DNA of 64,000 nucleotides from an uncultured Phascolarctobacterium sp. (GTDB lineage Bacteria; Bacillota; Negativicutes; Acidaminococcales; Acidaminococcaceae). This document shows positions 36,062 to 45,898 of the stretch, in pieces. The position numbers were made by a program, and so were the translations under genes. Position 1 is the stretch's first letter. Each line of letters starts with the position of its first letter. Under the pieces are notes generated by a model. The model was not told the origin of the DNA and did not search any database. It saw only the letters and a program-made list of their open reading frames with translations. The stretch covers positions 20,425 through 84,424 of the forward strand of contig CAAEPE010000030.1 in NCBI GenBank assembly GCA_900757795.1, written 5' to 3'.

Positions 36062-38596
36062 ATGTATATTCTGTATAATATTCTCATTTTAATAGTGTTG
36101 GTGATTTTTGTCATACCATATTACACTTATCGTTTGTTTACAGAAAAGGGCTTTGGGCTTAGGTTTAAGCAACAGGTTTTTGGCCGTATTGATGAACAGG
36201 AAATAGCTAAGGTTATGCGCAAGGATTGTATTTGGATTCATGGCGCTTCCGTAGGTGAAATTGTTGCGACCAGTCCTTTGGTTAAGCAAATACGCAAAGC
36301 TATGCCGGATAGGCCAGTACTGGTCAGTGCTTTTACTGTAGGCGGCTATAATATGGCTAAGCAGATTATTCCCGAGGCGGATGCGATTATCTATTTTCCT
36401 TTGGATTTGCCTTTCGTAGCTGAATCTTTGGTTAAACGTATTCATCCGGGCGTATTTATGCCAGTAGAAACGGAGCTGTGGCCTAATTTTCTGCGTGCTA
36501 TTCGCGAACGTCATATTCCTGTGATGATGGTTAACGGCCGTATTTCGGAAAAATCCGTTAAGAACTACCGTTATCTTTATGGTATTTGGGACGATATGCT
36601 GAACACCGTTACCCGCTTTTGCATGCAGTCCAGTATTGATGCTGATTATATCGCCCATTTGGGAGCGGACAGAAAGAAAATCTTTGTTACCGGCAATACT
36701 AAATTTGACCAAACCTATGCAGAAGTTACGGCAGAAGATTTGGCGAAGTACCGCTTTGAATTGGGTTTAAAAAATGATTATCCCATTATTGTTGCCGGCT
36801 CTACCCATCCCGGTGAGGAAAAGATTCTGCTGGAGAGCTTTAAGGCAGTCAGAGCTAAATTTCCTCATGCCAGATTAGTAATTGCTCCTCGTAAAACAGG
36901 GCGTGCAGAGGAAATTGCCAAGCTGGCCAGCCATTATGGCTACGAAACCGGCTTCCGTTCCAAAATGCAGGAAGTTGAAGGCGAACGCAAGGAATATCCG
37001 CTGTTGATTATTGATACTATTGGCGAATTAGGCCGTATTTATGCCGTAGGCGACGTAGTTTATGTGGGCGGCTCTTTTAGCAATACGGGCGGCCACAATG
37101 TTTTGGAGCCTGCGGCTCATGCCAAGCCTATTCTTGTAGGGCCAAGCATGCAGAACTTTAAGGATTCCTATGCTTTGCTCAGCAAGGTTAAAGCCTGCAA
37201 AATGGTTAACAGTACGTCTGAATTAACCAGTGAAATGCTGGATATTTTACAAAATGAGGAGCGCCGTGCTCAAATGGGCGCTGCGTCCTTACAAGTTATT
37301 AAAGAAAATCGTGGAGCAGACATCCGCAGTATTCATTATTTAAAAGAGCTTTTGGATTTGACTGCTGTTCCTGCCCGCGAGTATGCCGTTTATCCTGTTA
37401 ATACCCGTAATCTTAATGATGAAGGCGGCGGCCGCCTGCGTCACGGAGATGCGCTTATCCAATATATCTATCGTATTGCGTATGGCCCGGATACGCCGTT
37501 TATGGGCTGGCTTTTGCTGGCAGTTTTGCGCGGCATGTCCTATCTTTATAAATTCGGCGTATGCTGCAAGTTGAGTATGTACGATTTAGGCTTGCTGAAA
37601 AAGGAGAAGCTTGACTGCTGCGTAATTTCCATTGGTAATATTACTGTTGGCGGTACCGGCAAAACTCCTACGGCACAAAAAATGGCCGCTATTATCAAAG
37701 CAATGGGATATCGCGTAGTTATCTTGAACCGCGGCTATCGTTCCCATTGGGGTAAAGAATTAGGCGTTGTTTCTGACGGCAATAAAATTTTCATGACTGC
37801 TTATGAAGCAGGTGACGAAGCCTATTTAATGGCTAAAACACTGCCGGGAATTCCGGTTGTTATCGGCAAAAATCGTGCCGTTACCGGACGCTATGCAGTA
37901 GAAAAGCTCAATGCAGAAGTAATCATTATGGATGACGGCTATCAGCATTGGCAGTTGGAGCGCGATTTGGACGTTGTTTTGGTTGATACTTTAAATATGT
38001 TTGGCAATGGCTGCGTATTACCCCGCGGTACTTTGCGTGAGCCTTTGCAGAATTTGGCTCGCGGCGATCTGTTCCTGCTGACTAAAACCGATCAAAGCAG
38101 TAAATTGAACAGAATGCAGCTGCGCAATATTATTGCTAAATATAATGCTCAGGCTCCTGTTATTGAAAGTATCCATCATCCGAAAAATTTTGTAGAGATT
38201 GCCGACTGGTATAAGGGTATATCCGAGAATATTAAGGATTTAGAAGATTTGAAAGGAAAAGACGTTATGGTCTTTTCGGCAATCGGCAATCCGTCATCTT
38301 TTGAGCAGACCTTATCCAGCATTGGCTTAAATATTTTAGAATCAGTCCGCTATCCTGACCATCACGATTATGGTATGCTGGAAATGCAGTATATTAACGA
38401 ACGCGCCAGCAGCTTAAAGGCTGTGGCTATGGTCGCTACTGCTAAGGATGCGGTAAAAATTCCTACGGAGTTTATTTATTCTGCCCGTGAAATACCTCTG
38501 TACATCCTGAATATGGATATCTGTATTACTGAGGGTATGGATAAATTCACGGAATATATTGATGGTGCCATTAAAAAGGAGCTTGATAAAAAATGA
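36062..38596 (+). CDS. waaA-lpxK: Fused Kdo transferase (WaaA/KdtA) and lipid A 4'-kinase (LpxK)
   Basis: One 844-residue frame contains two enzymes. Residues ~1-430 are WaaA: N-terminal anchor, IHGASVGEIVATSPLV with the catalytic Glu, FMPVETELWPNFL, and YVGGSFSNTGGHNVLEPAAHAKPI, so it adds Kdo to lipid A. Residues ~450-844 are LpxK: SIGNITVGGTGKTPTAQ (Walker A, near 523-535), IMDDGYQHWQLERDLDVVLVD, LPRGTLREPL. No stop or frameshift lies between them; the linker is about residues 425-450. LpxK normally acts just before WaaA, so the fusion links consecutive steps. It overlaps kdsB by 4 nt. Confidence 0.95.
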   Translation: MYILYNILILIVLVIFVIPYYTYRLFTEKGFGLRFKQQVFGRIDEQEIAKVMRKDCIWIHGASVGEIVATSPLVKQIRKAMPDRPVLVSAFTVGGYNMAKQIIPEADAIIYFPLDLPFVAESLVKRIHPGVFMPVETELWPNFLRAIRERHIPVMMVNGRISEKSVKNYRYLYGIWDDMLNTVTRFCMQSSIDADYIAHLGADRKKIFVTGNTKFDQTYAEVTAEDLAKYRFELGLKNDYPIIVAGSTHPGEEKILLESFKAVRAKFPHARLVIAPRKTGRAEEIAKLASHYGYETGFRSKMQEVEGERKEYPLLIIDTIGELGRIYAVGDVVYVGGSFSNTGGHNVLEPAAHAKPILVGPSMQNFKDSYALLSKVKACKMVNSTSELTSEMLDILQNEERRAQMGAASLQVIKENRGADIRSIHYLKELLDLTAVPAREYAVYPVNTRNLNDEGGGRLRHGDALIQYIYRIAYGPDTPFMGWLLLAVLRGMSYLYKFGVCCKLSMYDLGLLKKEKLDCCVISIGNITVGGTGKTPTAQKMAAIIKAMGYRVVILNRGYRSHWGKELGVVSDGNKIFMTAYEAGDEAYLMAKTLPGIPVVIGKNRAVTGRYAVEKLNAEVIIMDDGYQHWQLERDLDVVLVDTLNMFGNGCVLPRGTLREPLQNLARGDLFLLTKTDQSSKLNRMQLRNIIAKYNAQAPVIESIHHPKNFVEIADWYKGISENIKDLEDLKGKDVMVFSAIGNPSSFEQTLSSIGLNILESVRYPDHHDYGMLEMQYINERASSLKAVAMVATAKDAVKIPTEFIYSAREIPLYILNMDICITEGMDKFTEYIDGAIKKELDKK

Positions 38597-39327
38597 AAGT
38601 ACTTTGTGTAATTCCTGCCCGCTATGCGTCTACACGTCTGCCGGGTAAACCATTGTCCATGATTTGCGGTAAGCCGATGATTCAGCGCGTGTATGAACGC
38701 GCCTGTTTGGCTAAGCTGCCTGATGAGGTGGTTGTAGCTACAGATAATGAACAAGTAAAAAAAGCAGTGGAAGCCTGTGGCGGCAAGGCTATGATGACTT
38801 CTCCCGATCATCCCAGCGGTACCGACCGTTTGGCAGAAGTAGCATTGAATTATCCTGATGTTGACGTTATCGTCAATGTGCAGGGCGACGAGCCTATGAT
38901 TCCTCCGGAGGTAATTGACCGTTTGGCAGCTGTTTTCAGCGAGGACGAAAATTTGCAGATGGCTACCTTAAAGGTTGCCATGCAGGAGGAAGATTACAAT
39001 AATCCTGCTGCCGTTAAGGTGGTAACCGATTTGAACGGTTATGCGCTGTATTTTTCCCGCAGTCTGATGCCTTATCCGCGTAATAAACCGGAGGGCTATA
39101 CCGTGTATAAGCATGTAGGTATTTATGCATATCGCCGCAGCTTTTTGCTGAAATATGCTGCTTTGGCTCCTACGCCTTTAGAAAAAGCAGAAAGTCTGGA
39201 GCAGCTGCGCGCATTGGAAAACGGTTATAAGATTAAGGTTCTGGAAAGCGATTTTCAGGGTATCGGGGTAGATACTCCCGAAGATTTGGCAGCGGTCAAT
39301 GAACTGTTTGCTAAAATGAATAAATAG
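38593..39327 (+). CDS. kdsB: CMP-Kdo synthetase KdsB
   Basis: Activates Kdo with CTP to make the donor for WaaA. 244 residues: [15 protein letters not shown] at the N-terminus (nucleotide-binding), [23 protein letters not shown] near 96, and [16 protein letters not shown] near 176. The start overlaps the fusion gene stop (ATGA) and kdsA follows 11 nt later, so Kdo activation, synthesis and transfer lie on one transcript. Confidence 0.97.
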   Translation: MKVLCVIPARYASTRLPGKPLSMICGKPMIQRVYERACLAKLPDEVVVATDNEQVKKAVEACGGKAMMTSPDHPSGTDRLAEVALNYPDVDVIVNVQGDEPMIPPEVIDRLAAVFSEDENLQMATLKVAMQEEDYNNPAAVKVVTDLNGYALYFSRSLMPYPRNKPEGYTVYKHVGIYAYRRSFLLKYAALAPTPLEKAESLEQLRALENGYKIKVLESDFQGIGVDTPEDLAAVNELFAKMNK

Positions 39328-39337
39328 GAGGTTAGCT

Positions 39338-40156
39338 ATGCATATTGTTAAAGTTGGCGATTATCAGGTAGGTCAAGGTCATCCTTTGATGCTTATGGCG
39401 GGTCCCTGCGTACTTGAGGGTTACGAACGCAGCCTGATGATTGGCAAGCGTACAAAGGCTATCTGCGAGGAATTGGGGATTCCTTATGTGTTTAAGGCTT
39501 CCTTTGATAAAGCCAATCGTTCCTCCTATGCTTCTTTCCGCGGCCCCGGCATTGAAGAAGGCTTGCGGATTTTAGCACAAATTAAAAAGGACTTAGGCGT
39601 GCCGGTGGTTACGGATATTCACGAGCCCTGGCAGGCAGAAAAAGCTGCCGAGGTGGCAGATATTCTGCAAATACCGGCCTTTTTGTGCCGTCAGACTGAC
39701 TTGGTTTGGGCAGCTGCCAAAACAGGCAGAACTGTCAATGTTAAAAAAGGTCAGTTTTTGGCGCCTTGGGACATGAAAAACGTTATTAAAAAGGTTGAAG
39801 AAGCAGGCAACACTAATTTGCTGCTTACAGAGCGCGGCGCCAGCTTCGGTTACAATACTTTGGTAACCGATATGCGTGGGTTGGCTGTAATGCGTGAATT
39901 AGGCTATCCCGTAGTAATGGACGCTACTCACAGCGTGCAGATTCCCGGCGGACAGGGAACCTCCAGCGGCGGGCAGAGCCAATATGTACCGCACATGGCT
40001 AGAGCTGCGGCAGCCGTAGGTATTGACGCTTTATTCTTAGAGGTGCATGATAATCCGGCCGAGGCTTTAAGTGATGGTCCCAATATGGTGCGCTTGGATG
40101 ATTTGCACAAGCTGCTCAGCGATGTGCTGGCTATTGATAAAATAGTGCGCGGCTGA
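39338..40156 (+). CDS. kdsA: Kdo-8-phosphate synthase KdsA
   Basis: Condenses PEP with arabinose 5-phosphate. A 272-residue TIM barrel: [15 protein letters not shown] at the start, [21 protein letters not shown], and a C-terminal [25 protein letters not shown] with Cys and the HDNP segment would suit the metal-dependent class, though class assignment needs an alignment. The start ATG 39338 follows AGGAGG by about six nt. Confidence 0.96.
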   Translation: MHIVKVGDYQVGQGHPLMLMAGPCVLEGYERSLMIGKRTKAICEELGIPYVFKASFDKANRSSYASFRGPGIEEGLRILAQIKKDLGVPVVTDIHEPWQAEKAAEVADILQIPAFLCRQTDLVWAAAKTGRTVNVKKGQFLAPWDMKNVIKKVEEAGNTNLLLTERGASFGYNTLVTDMRGLAVMRELGYPVVMDATHSVQIPGGQGTSSGGQSQYVPHMARAAAAVGIDALFLEVHDNPAEALSDGPNMVRLDDLHKLLSDVLAIDKIVRG

Positions 40157-40198
40157 GTATTAGTAATAGAAGTTGACTAAAGAAAGGTGGCAGCAGTT

Positions 40199-41173
40199 AT
40201 GGAAGCAATGCTGGAGCACGCCCGCGACGTTCTGCGTATGGAAGCAGAAGCCGTTTTAGAGCTTGTGCCTCGAATAGATGAAAATTTTGCAGCAGCCGTA
40301 AATCTGATTTTGGAATGTCAGGGGCGCACTGTTATAACAGGTATGGGTAAGAGCGGTTTGATTGGCCGTAAAATGGCAGCAACATTGGCCAGTACTGGCA
40401 CGCCGTCCTTTTATCTGCATCCGGCAGAGGGAATTCACGGCGATTTAGGTATGGTAACCTCCAGCGACGTAGTTATCGCTTTATCCAATAGCGGTGAAAC
40501 AGGCGAGGTGCTGAATATTCTGCCATCCCTGCGCCGTATTGGCGCAAAAATTATCGCTATGGTGGGCAACGCTAATTCTACCTTAGGCAAAAATGCTGAC
40601 GTTGTTTTGGATGTAGGTGTCAGCAAGGAGGCTTGTCCTTTAGGTCTTGCTCCTACCAGCAGCACTACTGCCGCGTTGGCTTACGGTGATGCTTTGGCGC
40701 TGGCGCTGCTTAAAAAGCACAATTTCACTGCCAGTCAGTTTGCTATATTCCATCCAGGCGGCAGCTTAGGACGTAAATTGCTGTTGACCGTAGGCAGCAT
40801 TATGCACAAGGGCGACGAAAATCCCACTGTTTTGGCAGATACGACGGTGCAGGATGCGCTGTTTGTTATTACCGATAAAGGTTTGGGCGCTGTTTCCGTA
40901 GTAGATGCTGACGGAGTTATGCAGGGAGTACTGACTGACGGCGATATCCGCCGCGGTTTGAGCAAGGGCGTAGGTTTTTTGCAGCGTCCTGTGCGTGAAT
41001 TGATGACTGCTTCGCCGAAAACCATTACCGAAGATAAATTGGCGGCGCAGGCTTTGCATTTAATGGAAAGCAACAAGCCGAAGCCTATTACTGTGCTGCC
41101 GGTTATTGACGAACAGAAAAAGGTTATCGGACTGCTGCACATGACTGACTTAGTGCGTCAGGGAGTGGTATAA
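40199..41173 (+). CDS. kdsD: Arabinose-5-phosphate isomerase KdsD
   Basis: Supplies arabinose 5-phosphate from ribulose 5-phosphate for KdsA. A SIS domain (VITGMGKSGLIGRKMAATLASTGTPSFYLHPAEGIHGDLGM, ALSNSGETGEVLN) is followed by two CBS domains (~205-324). The 324-residue length matches E. coli KdsD. I chose ATG 40199 with AAAGGTGG eight nt upstream; GTG 40187 lies inside that ribosome site. The stop shares one base with the kdsC start. Confidence 0.95.
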   Translation: MEAMLEHARDVLRMEAEAVLELVPRIDENFAAAVNLILECQGRTVITGMGKSGLIGRKMAATLASTGTPSFYLHPAEGIHGDLGMVTSSDVVIALSNSGETGEVLNILPSLRRIGAKIIAMVGNANSTLGKNADVVLDVGVSKEACPLGLAPTSSTTAALAYGDALALALLKKHNFTASQFAIFHPGGSLGRKLLLTVGSIMHKGDENPTVLADTTVQDALFVITDKGLGAVSVVDADGVMQGVLTDGDIRRGLSKGVGFLQRPVRELMTASPKTITEDKLAAQALHLMESNKPKPITVLPVIDEQKKVIGLLHMTDLVRQGVV

Positions 41174-41805
41174 TGTTTGATTTGGCAGCTATAAATAATT
41201 TTAGCATTCCAAAATTACAAAGAGAAATTACCGGTGCAGCTGCGCAGAATAAAAAAAGCTATGATGAACTGCGTGAAGCTTTAGCGCAGATTCGTTTATT
41301 GGCTTTGGATGTGGACGGCGTATTGACTGACGGTACTATCAATATTAGTGCCGAGGGCGAGATTTTTAAAGGCTTCAACGCCAAGGACGGACTGGGCATC
41401 AGTGCGGCTTTGCGCAACGATTTGCAGGTAGCGATTATTACCGGACGCAAAAGCGAAATCATCCATCACCGCTGCCGTGAGCTGGGCATTACGCTTTTAG
41501 GCGAAGGCATCAAGGATAAGCGTGCTGCTTTGGCGGAGTTAAGCGCTTCTTTGGGATTTACTAAAGCGCAGACTGCGTATATGGGCGACGACCTTAATGA
41601 TTTGCCCGCTTTTGCGGCAGCCGGGTTAGCCTTTGCTCCAAGCGATGCCAGCATGGAGGTGCTAGCCTTGGCTGATATCGTTACTAAAGCAGAGGGCGGA
41701 CGCGGTGCCGTGCGTGAAGCGATTACCATGATTTTGGCTGCGCAGGGAAAATGGAATAAGATTATCAATTCGTATATCCAGGCTGGTCAAGGAGATAAGC
41801 AATAA
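41173..41805 (+). CDS. kdsC: Kdo-8-phosphate phosphatase KdsC
   Basis: HAD phosphatase releasing Kdo from Kdo 8-phosphate. LALDVDGVLTDGTINIS is motif I (near residue 40), followed by AIITGRKSEIIHHRCRELGI (motif II region), the conserved Lys before RAALAEL, and MGDDLNDLPAFAAAGLAFAPSDA (motif IV). About 35 extra N-terminal residues precede the fold compared with short KdsC proteins. Its stop shares bases with the next start (TAATG). Confidence 0.95.
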   Translation: MFDLAAINNFSIPKLQREITGAAAQNKKSYDELREALAQIRLLALDVDGVLTDGTINISAEGEIFKGFNAKDGLGISAALRNDLQVAIITGRKSEIIHHRCRELGITLLGEGIKDKRAALAELSASLGFTKAQTAYMGDDLNDLPAFAAAGLAFAPSDASMEVLALADIVTKAEGGRGAVREAITMILAAQGKWNKIINSYIQAGQGDKQ

Positions 41806-42707
41806 TGTGGTTATATTATTTACTGAAAACTTTGAGTACGGTTATATCCTGGCTGCCCTATAAGCTGGTGGTCAATATTGGCCGCGGCATGGGCCATCTT
41901 TATCATAAAATTGCTAAGAAGCAGCGCATCCGTGCCGAAGAAACTATTCGCGAGCGTTTAGGCTACAGTGAAGAACAGGCACAAAAGACGATTAAGTCAC
42001 TGTTTATTAATTTAGGCATGACCTTTATGGAAATCATGTATATGCCTGCTTTGAATAAGGATAATATCCGCGGACTGGTGACCTTTGACAGGCCGGATAT
42101 TTTGTGGGAGGCTGTGCATGAAAATAAAGGCGTTGTTATGCTGGCCTGCCACATGGATAACTGGGAATGGCTGGGTGCAGGTTTGGCGCTGAATGGTTTT
42201 CCTTTAAGTGCCGTGGAAAAGCCGCAGCCCAATAGAGTTTACAGTGATTTTATGAATGAGTTGCGCCGCGGAGTAGGCCAGGAAATTTTTGCCCGCGGTA
42301 CCAGCGAGATTCTCGGATGTGCCCGCGCTATGAAAAAAGGGCGTATGCTGGGCTTGATAGCCGACCAAGACGGCGGATACGACGGCATTTTTGTACCGTT
42401 TTTAGGGAAAATGGCTTCTACGCCTACGGGACCTGCTTATTTTGCCCGCAAATTTAAAGCGCCGATAATACCGATTTTTATTGTGCGTAAGCCGGATGGT
42501 TATGGTCATCAGGCGATTGTACGCGACCCGATTCGTTACGAATTCACCGGTGATACAAAAACCGACGATTATAATGTAACTTTGAAAATGACTCAAGAGG
42601 TTGAAAAGATAATTAAAGAATATCCCGATAACTGGATTTGGTTCCAGCATCGTTGGAATACACCCTATACACCACCTGAGGAGACAGAACAAGCAGATGA
42701 AAAATAA
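41805..42707 (+). CDS. Lipid A late acyltransferase LpxL/LpxM family (copy 2)
   Basis: A 300-residue paralogue of the enzyme at 29063. N-terminal hydrophobic anchor; catalytic motif as CHMDNWE near residue 108; IADQDGGYDGIFVPFLG mid-protein; WIWFQHRWNTP at the C-terminus. Having two late acyltransferases suggests a hexa-acylated lipid A, one adding each secondary chain, but the assignment to LpxL or LpxM is unresolved. It overlaps lptC by 11 nt. Confidence 0.9.
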   Translation: MWLYYLLKTLSTVISWLPYKLVVNIGRGMGHLYHKIAKKQRIRAEETIRERLGYSEEQAQKTIKSLFINLGMTFMEIMYMPALNKDNIRGLVTFDRPDILWEAVHENKGVVMLACHMDNWEWLGAGLALNGFPLSAVEKPQPNRVYSDFMNELRRGVGQEIFARGTSEILGCARAMKKGRMLGLIADQDGGYDGIFVPFLGKMASTPTGPAYFARKFKAPIIPIFIVRKPDGYGHQAIVRDPIRYEFTGDTKTDDYNVTLKMTQEVEKIIKEYPDNWIWFQHRWNTPYTPPEETEQADEK

Positions 42708-43251
42708 TAAAGCAATTATGTACATTGCTGCGGGGCTGGTAATTGCCGGAGCAGTTATTGCCTGGCTGATGCTGGGCGGGGATAAACCTGTTAACGTGGA
42801 TTTAGGTAAGGGCGTTAAAGCGCAAGTAAGCACTTCCTTGAAAAATACCGTTATCCACCGTGAAAAGGACGGCAAAAAACTGTGGGAGTTTACCGTTGCC
42901 GAAATGGAGAATGACCACAAAAATAACATTGCGCATCTCAAAGGCATTAAAGGCAAGGTTTACCGCAATGACGGCAGTTATATTGATATGTCTGCTGATA
43001 ATGGCTTTGCGGCTATCAATAAAAATGATTTTTCTTTAGAAGGAAAAGTTAAGGCTGTTTTAAATACCGGCGGTGAGCTTTATGCCGATAAAATAACTTG
43101 GAATCAAAACAAGGAGCTTATTACGGCCACTGGCCATGTAAAAATGGTAAAGGATGAATGGATTGCTACCGCTAACGAGGCGATAACAACCAGCGCTTTT
43201 GCCAGCTTGAAATTAAAAGGTAATGCCAAGGTTGAGAAAGGCGGAAAATAA
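42697..43251 (+). CDS. lptC: LPS export protein LptC
   Basis: Bitopic inner-membrane protein linking the LptB2FG transporter to the periplasmic bridge. 184 residues: transmembrane helix at ~5-25 and then an OstA-like beta-jellyroll (VSTSLKNTVIHREKDGKKLWEFTVAEME, GSYIDMSADNGFAAINKNDFSLEGKVKAVL, ELYADKITWNQNKELITATGHVKM). The final strands resemble those of the lptA product. Position between an acyltransferase and lptA is usual. Confidence 0.93.
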   Translation: MKNNKAIMYIAAGLVIAGAVIAWLMLGGDKPVNVDLGKGVKAQVSTSLKNTVIHREKDGKKLWEFTVAEMENDHKNNIAHLKGIKGKVYRNDGSYIDMSADNGFAAINKNDFSLEGKVKAVLNTGGELYADKITWNQNKELITATGHVKMVKDEWIATANEAITTSAFASLKLKGNAKVEKGGK

Positions 43252-43252
43252 A

Positions 43253-44020
43253 ATGAAAAAGACAAACAAACTGATATTAGCAGCAGCTGCTGCTTTGCTG
43301 AGCTTAGGTTTAACCGCCAGCGCACTGGCTGCGCCGGAAAATTTTAGCGTGCAGGCTGACGAGCTGGAATATAATCTGAAAACAGGCGAGGGTGAGGCCA
43401 AAGGTCATGTTGTATTGAAACAAAATGGCGGTGTGGCTACAGCTAATTATGCAAAATTTAACAGCAAAGCTAAAAGCGGCACTTTAATCGGCAATGTTGT
43501 GGCTGACAGAGAAGACGCGCATATCGTCTGCAACGAATTTATTGCACATAATGAAAATGATATGTCCGCTGTGGGCGGCGCAGTAATTACTAAAGAAGGC
43601 AAAAGCTTAAGCTCTGATAGAATTGACTATTATAAGGCGCGTCAGTTTGCCGAAACCGTTGGCAGCTGGGCACGTTTGACTGATGTCGACGGCAGCGTTC
43701 TGAATGCCGCTAAAATTGATTACGATATGGCTCAAGGTGTTGCCAACGCTTATGGCGGCGTGGATATTAAAAGTGATGCCCGCGAGTTGACTGCTTCAGC
43801 GGACAGCGCCATTTATAAAACTGACAACAGCGGTTATGTGGAGCTGATTGGCAACGCTACTGCTACGCAAAAAGGCAATAAGGTTTCCGGCGATAAGCTG
43901 CGGCTGACCAATAGCAATGTGGCTGTGGCCGACGGCAACGTAAAGATACACTATATTCCTGAAAAACAGCCTGCCACTGTCAATAAAGAGCAGGATGCAG
44001 CAGCTCAGGATATAGCTTGA
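43253..44020 (+). CDS. lptA: LPS transport periplasmic protein LptA
   Basis: Periplasmic OstA-fold protein forming the LPS bridge. 255 residues, longer than E. coli LptA (185). Signal peptide ending ALAAPENF (~28). Repeating FxVQADELEYNLKTGEGEAKGHVVL, KSGTLIGNVVAD, LSSDRIDYYKARQFAETVG and ASADSAIYKTDNSGYVELIGNATATQKGNKVSGDKL are jellyroll turns. The tail after ~235 is polar. ATG 43253 lies 2 nt after lptC. The extra length may let fewer subunits span the periplasm (inference). Confidence 0.93.
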   Translation: MKKTNKLILAAAAALLSLGLTASALAAPENFSVQADELEYNLKTGEGEAKGHVVLKQNGGVATANYAKFNSKAKSGTLIGNVVADREDAHIVCNEFIAHNENDMSAVGGAVITKEGKSLSSDRIDYYKARQFAETVGSWARLTDVDGSVLNAAKIDYDMAQGVANAYGGVDIKSDARELTASADSAIYKTDNSGYVELIGNATATQKGNKVSGDKLRLTNSNVAVADGNVKIHYIPEKQPATVNKEQDAAAQDIA

Positions 44021-44038
44021 TAAACGGAGGATAAAAGC

Positions 44039-44758
44039 TTGATTATTAAAACAGATAATCTAGTAAAAATCTATAACGGCCGTCATGTTGTGGACGGTGT
44101 CAGTATCAGTGTGGAGCAGGGCAGCGTTGTCGGACTTTTAGGGCCTAACGGCGCCGGTAAAACAACTACTTTCTATATGATTGTAGGTATTGAAACTCCC
44201 AACAGCGGCGTTGTAACTTTAGACGGTAAGAATATTTCCGAAATGCCCATGTATGAACGTGCGCGTGCCGGTATCGGCTATCTGCCGCAGGAAGCTTCTA
44301 TTTTCAGTAAAATGACGGTAGAAGAAAATATTATGGCTATTTTGGAAACTACGGGACTTTCTGCTGACGAACGGGAAAGCAAAATGAACGCTTTGATTGA
44401 AGAGTTTCGTTTAGGTCATGTGCGCAAAAGCGAGGGCAAGGCCTTGTCCGGCGGTGAACGCCGCCGTGTGGAAATTGCACGTGCACTAGCCACCGATCCC
44501 GCTTTTATTTTACTGGATGAACCCTTTGCCGGGATTGACCCCATTGCCGTAGCAGATATTCAAGGCATGATTGCCCATTTGGCTAAACGCGGAATCGGTA
44601 TTTTGATTACCGACCATAATGTGCGCGAAACCTTGAGTATTGTAGACAAGGCGTATATTTTGGCGGACGGTAAAATTCTGCTGCACGGTGACAGCCAAAC
44701 TATTGCCAATGACCCTGTTGCCCGTAAATATTATTTGGGCGACCATTTTAGTATGTAG
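44039..44758 (+). CDS. lptB: LPS export ABC ATPase LptB
   Basis: Cytosolic ATPase powering LPS extraction from the inner membrane. 239 residues: Walker [18 protein letters not shown]-loop [17 protein letters not shown], signature [15 protein letters not shown], Walker [17 protein letters not shown] and H-loop [11 protein letters not shown]; these match LptB closely. The start is TTG 44039, placed by ACGGAGG at 44024-44030. Followed at 11 nt by the permease gene. Confidence 0.97.
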   Translation: MIIKTDNLVKIYNGRHVVDGVSISVEQGSVVGLLGPNGAGKTTTFYMIVGIETPNSGVVTLDGKNISEMPMYERARAGIGYLPQEASIFSKMTVEENIMAILETTGLSADERESKMNALIEEFRLGHVRKSEGKALSGGERRRVEIARALATDPAFILLDEPFAGIDPIAVADIQGMIAHLAKRGIGILITDHNVRETLSIVDKAYILADGKILLHGDSQTIANDPVARKYYLGDHFSM

Positions 44759-44769
44759 GAGGAAGGAAA

Positions 44770-45861
44770 GTGCGATTACGTTTATTAGACCGTTATGTCC
44801 TAAAGGAACTGCTGTACCCCTTCATTTTCGGTATTGCCGCTTTCTCCAGTATTTTTATTGCCAGCACGATGCTTTACAGGATTACCCAGTATATTACTAA
44901 ATACGGCGCTTCTTTAGAGACTATTGCGCGCTTATTTATGTATAATCTGCCGGAAATCATCAACTATACCTTTCCTATGTCTATGCTGTTGGCTGCGCTG
45001 ATGGCGTTTGGCAAACTGTCAGGCAGCAGTGAAATTACGGCTATGAAGGCTGGCGGCGTCAGCTATTACCGCATTGTGGCACCGGTTTTAGTAGTTGGCT
45101 TTATTGTAAGTATGTTTTCCTTGGTGTGGGCAGAAAAAATGGTACCGTTTTCCAAAGCGGAGTCGAGCCGTATTCTGAATGAAGAAATAAAGCACAATTC
45201 GCGGCCAAGTACCCAAGACCACATTGTTATTAAAACAATTAACGGCACTACGCAGCGAGTAACCTATGCCAATAAATTTGACGAAAAGCAAGGCAAAATG
45301 ACCGATATTACCATTGAAGAATTTAATAAAGGTAAAATTGCCCGTATTCAAACAGCCAAAGAAGGATATTGGGAAAACGGTACTTGGCGTATTGTAAACG
45401 GCAACGTTTTTGCTTTGGATGACCAAGAAGGCGTGCAGAGTTCAGCTAAATTTACAGAACAGATTATTCCGCTGAACTTCTCTCCTAAGCAGATTTCTTG
45501 GGAGCAAAAAGAGCCGGAAGAAATGACTATCCGTGAGCTGCGTGAATATATCAGCATTTTGGAAAAGCAGCAAACTCCTGCCTATAAGCAGTGGTGCGAG
45601 ATTTTTATGCGTATCAATATTCCTTTGGCAAGCTTTTTCTTTGCTATGATTGGCGCTTGTTTAGGTACGCAAAAGCAAAGAACCAGTTCGTCCATTGGCT
45701 TAGGCATTAGTATTATCGTTATTTTTATTTACTATGCAGTTATGACCTTTACTTCCGGTTTGGGCAAAGGCGGAGCGTTACCGCCGTTCTTAGCCTGCGC
45801 CATACCTAACATTTTATGCTTAGGTATCGGCTTGTACTTGATGAAGAAGAAAAGTGTTTAA
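44770..45861 (+). CDS. LPS export permease, LptF/LptG family (YjgP/YjgQ)
   Basis: Inner-membrane permease partner of LptB. 363 residues: LLDRYVLKELLYPFIFGIAAFSSIFI at the N-terminus, about three helices to residue ~120, a periplasmic jellyroll (~140-260), and three C-terminal helices. Only one such gene is present, whereas E. coli needs both LptF and LptG; either the partner is elsewhere or this one works as a homodimer. The start is GTG 44770, with AGGAGGAAGG upstream. Confidence 0.92.
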   Translation: MRLRLLDRYVLKELLYPFIFGIAAFSSIFIASTMLYRITQYITKYGASLETIARLFMYNLPEIINYTFPMSMLLAALMAFGKLSGSSEITAMKAGGVSYYRIVAPVLVVGFIVSMFSLVWAEKMVPFSKAESSRILNEEIKHNSRPSTQDHIVIKTINGTTQRVTYANKFDEKQGKMTDITIEEFNKGKIARIQTAKEGYWENGTWRIVNGNVFALDDQEGVQSSAKFTEQIIPLNFSPKQISWEQKEPEEMTIRELREYISILEKQQTPAYKQWCEIFMRINIPLASFFFAMIGACLGTQKQRTSSSIGLGISIIVIFIYYAVMTFTSGLGKGGALPPFLACAIPNILCLGIGLYLMKKKSV

Positions 45862-45898
45862 ATAGGAATTTACAAATTACGCCAAGGGAGGTGGTTGC

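Noticed and set aside
42402..42956. 184-aa minus-strand frame across the lpxL2/lptC junction
   Set aside because: Both underlying + genes are well supported; nothing suggests an antisense gene.
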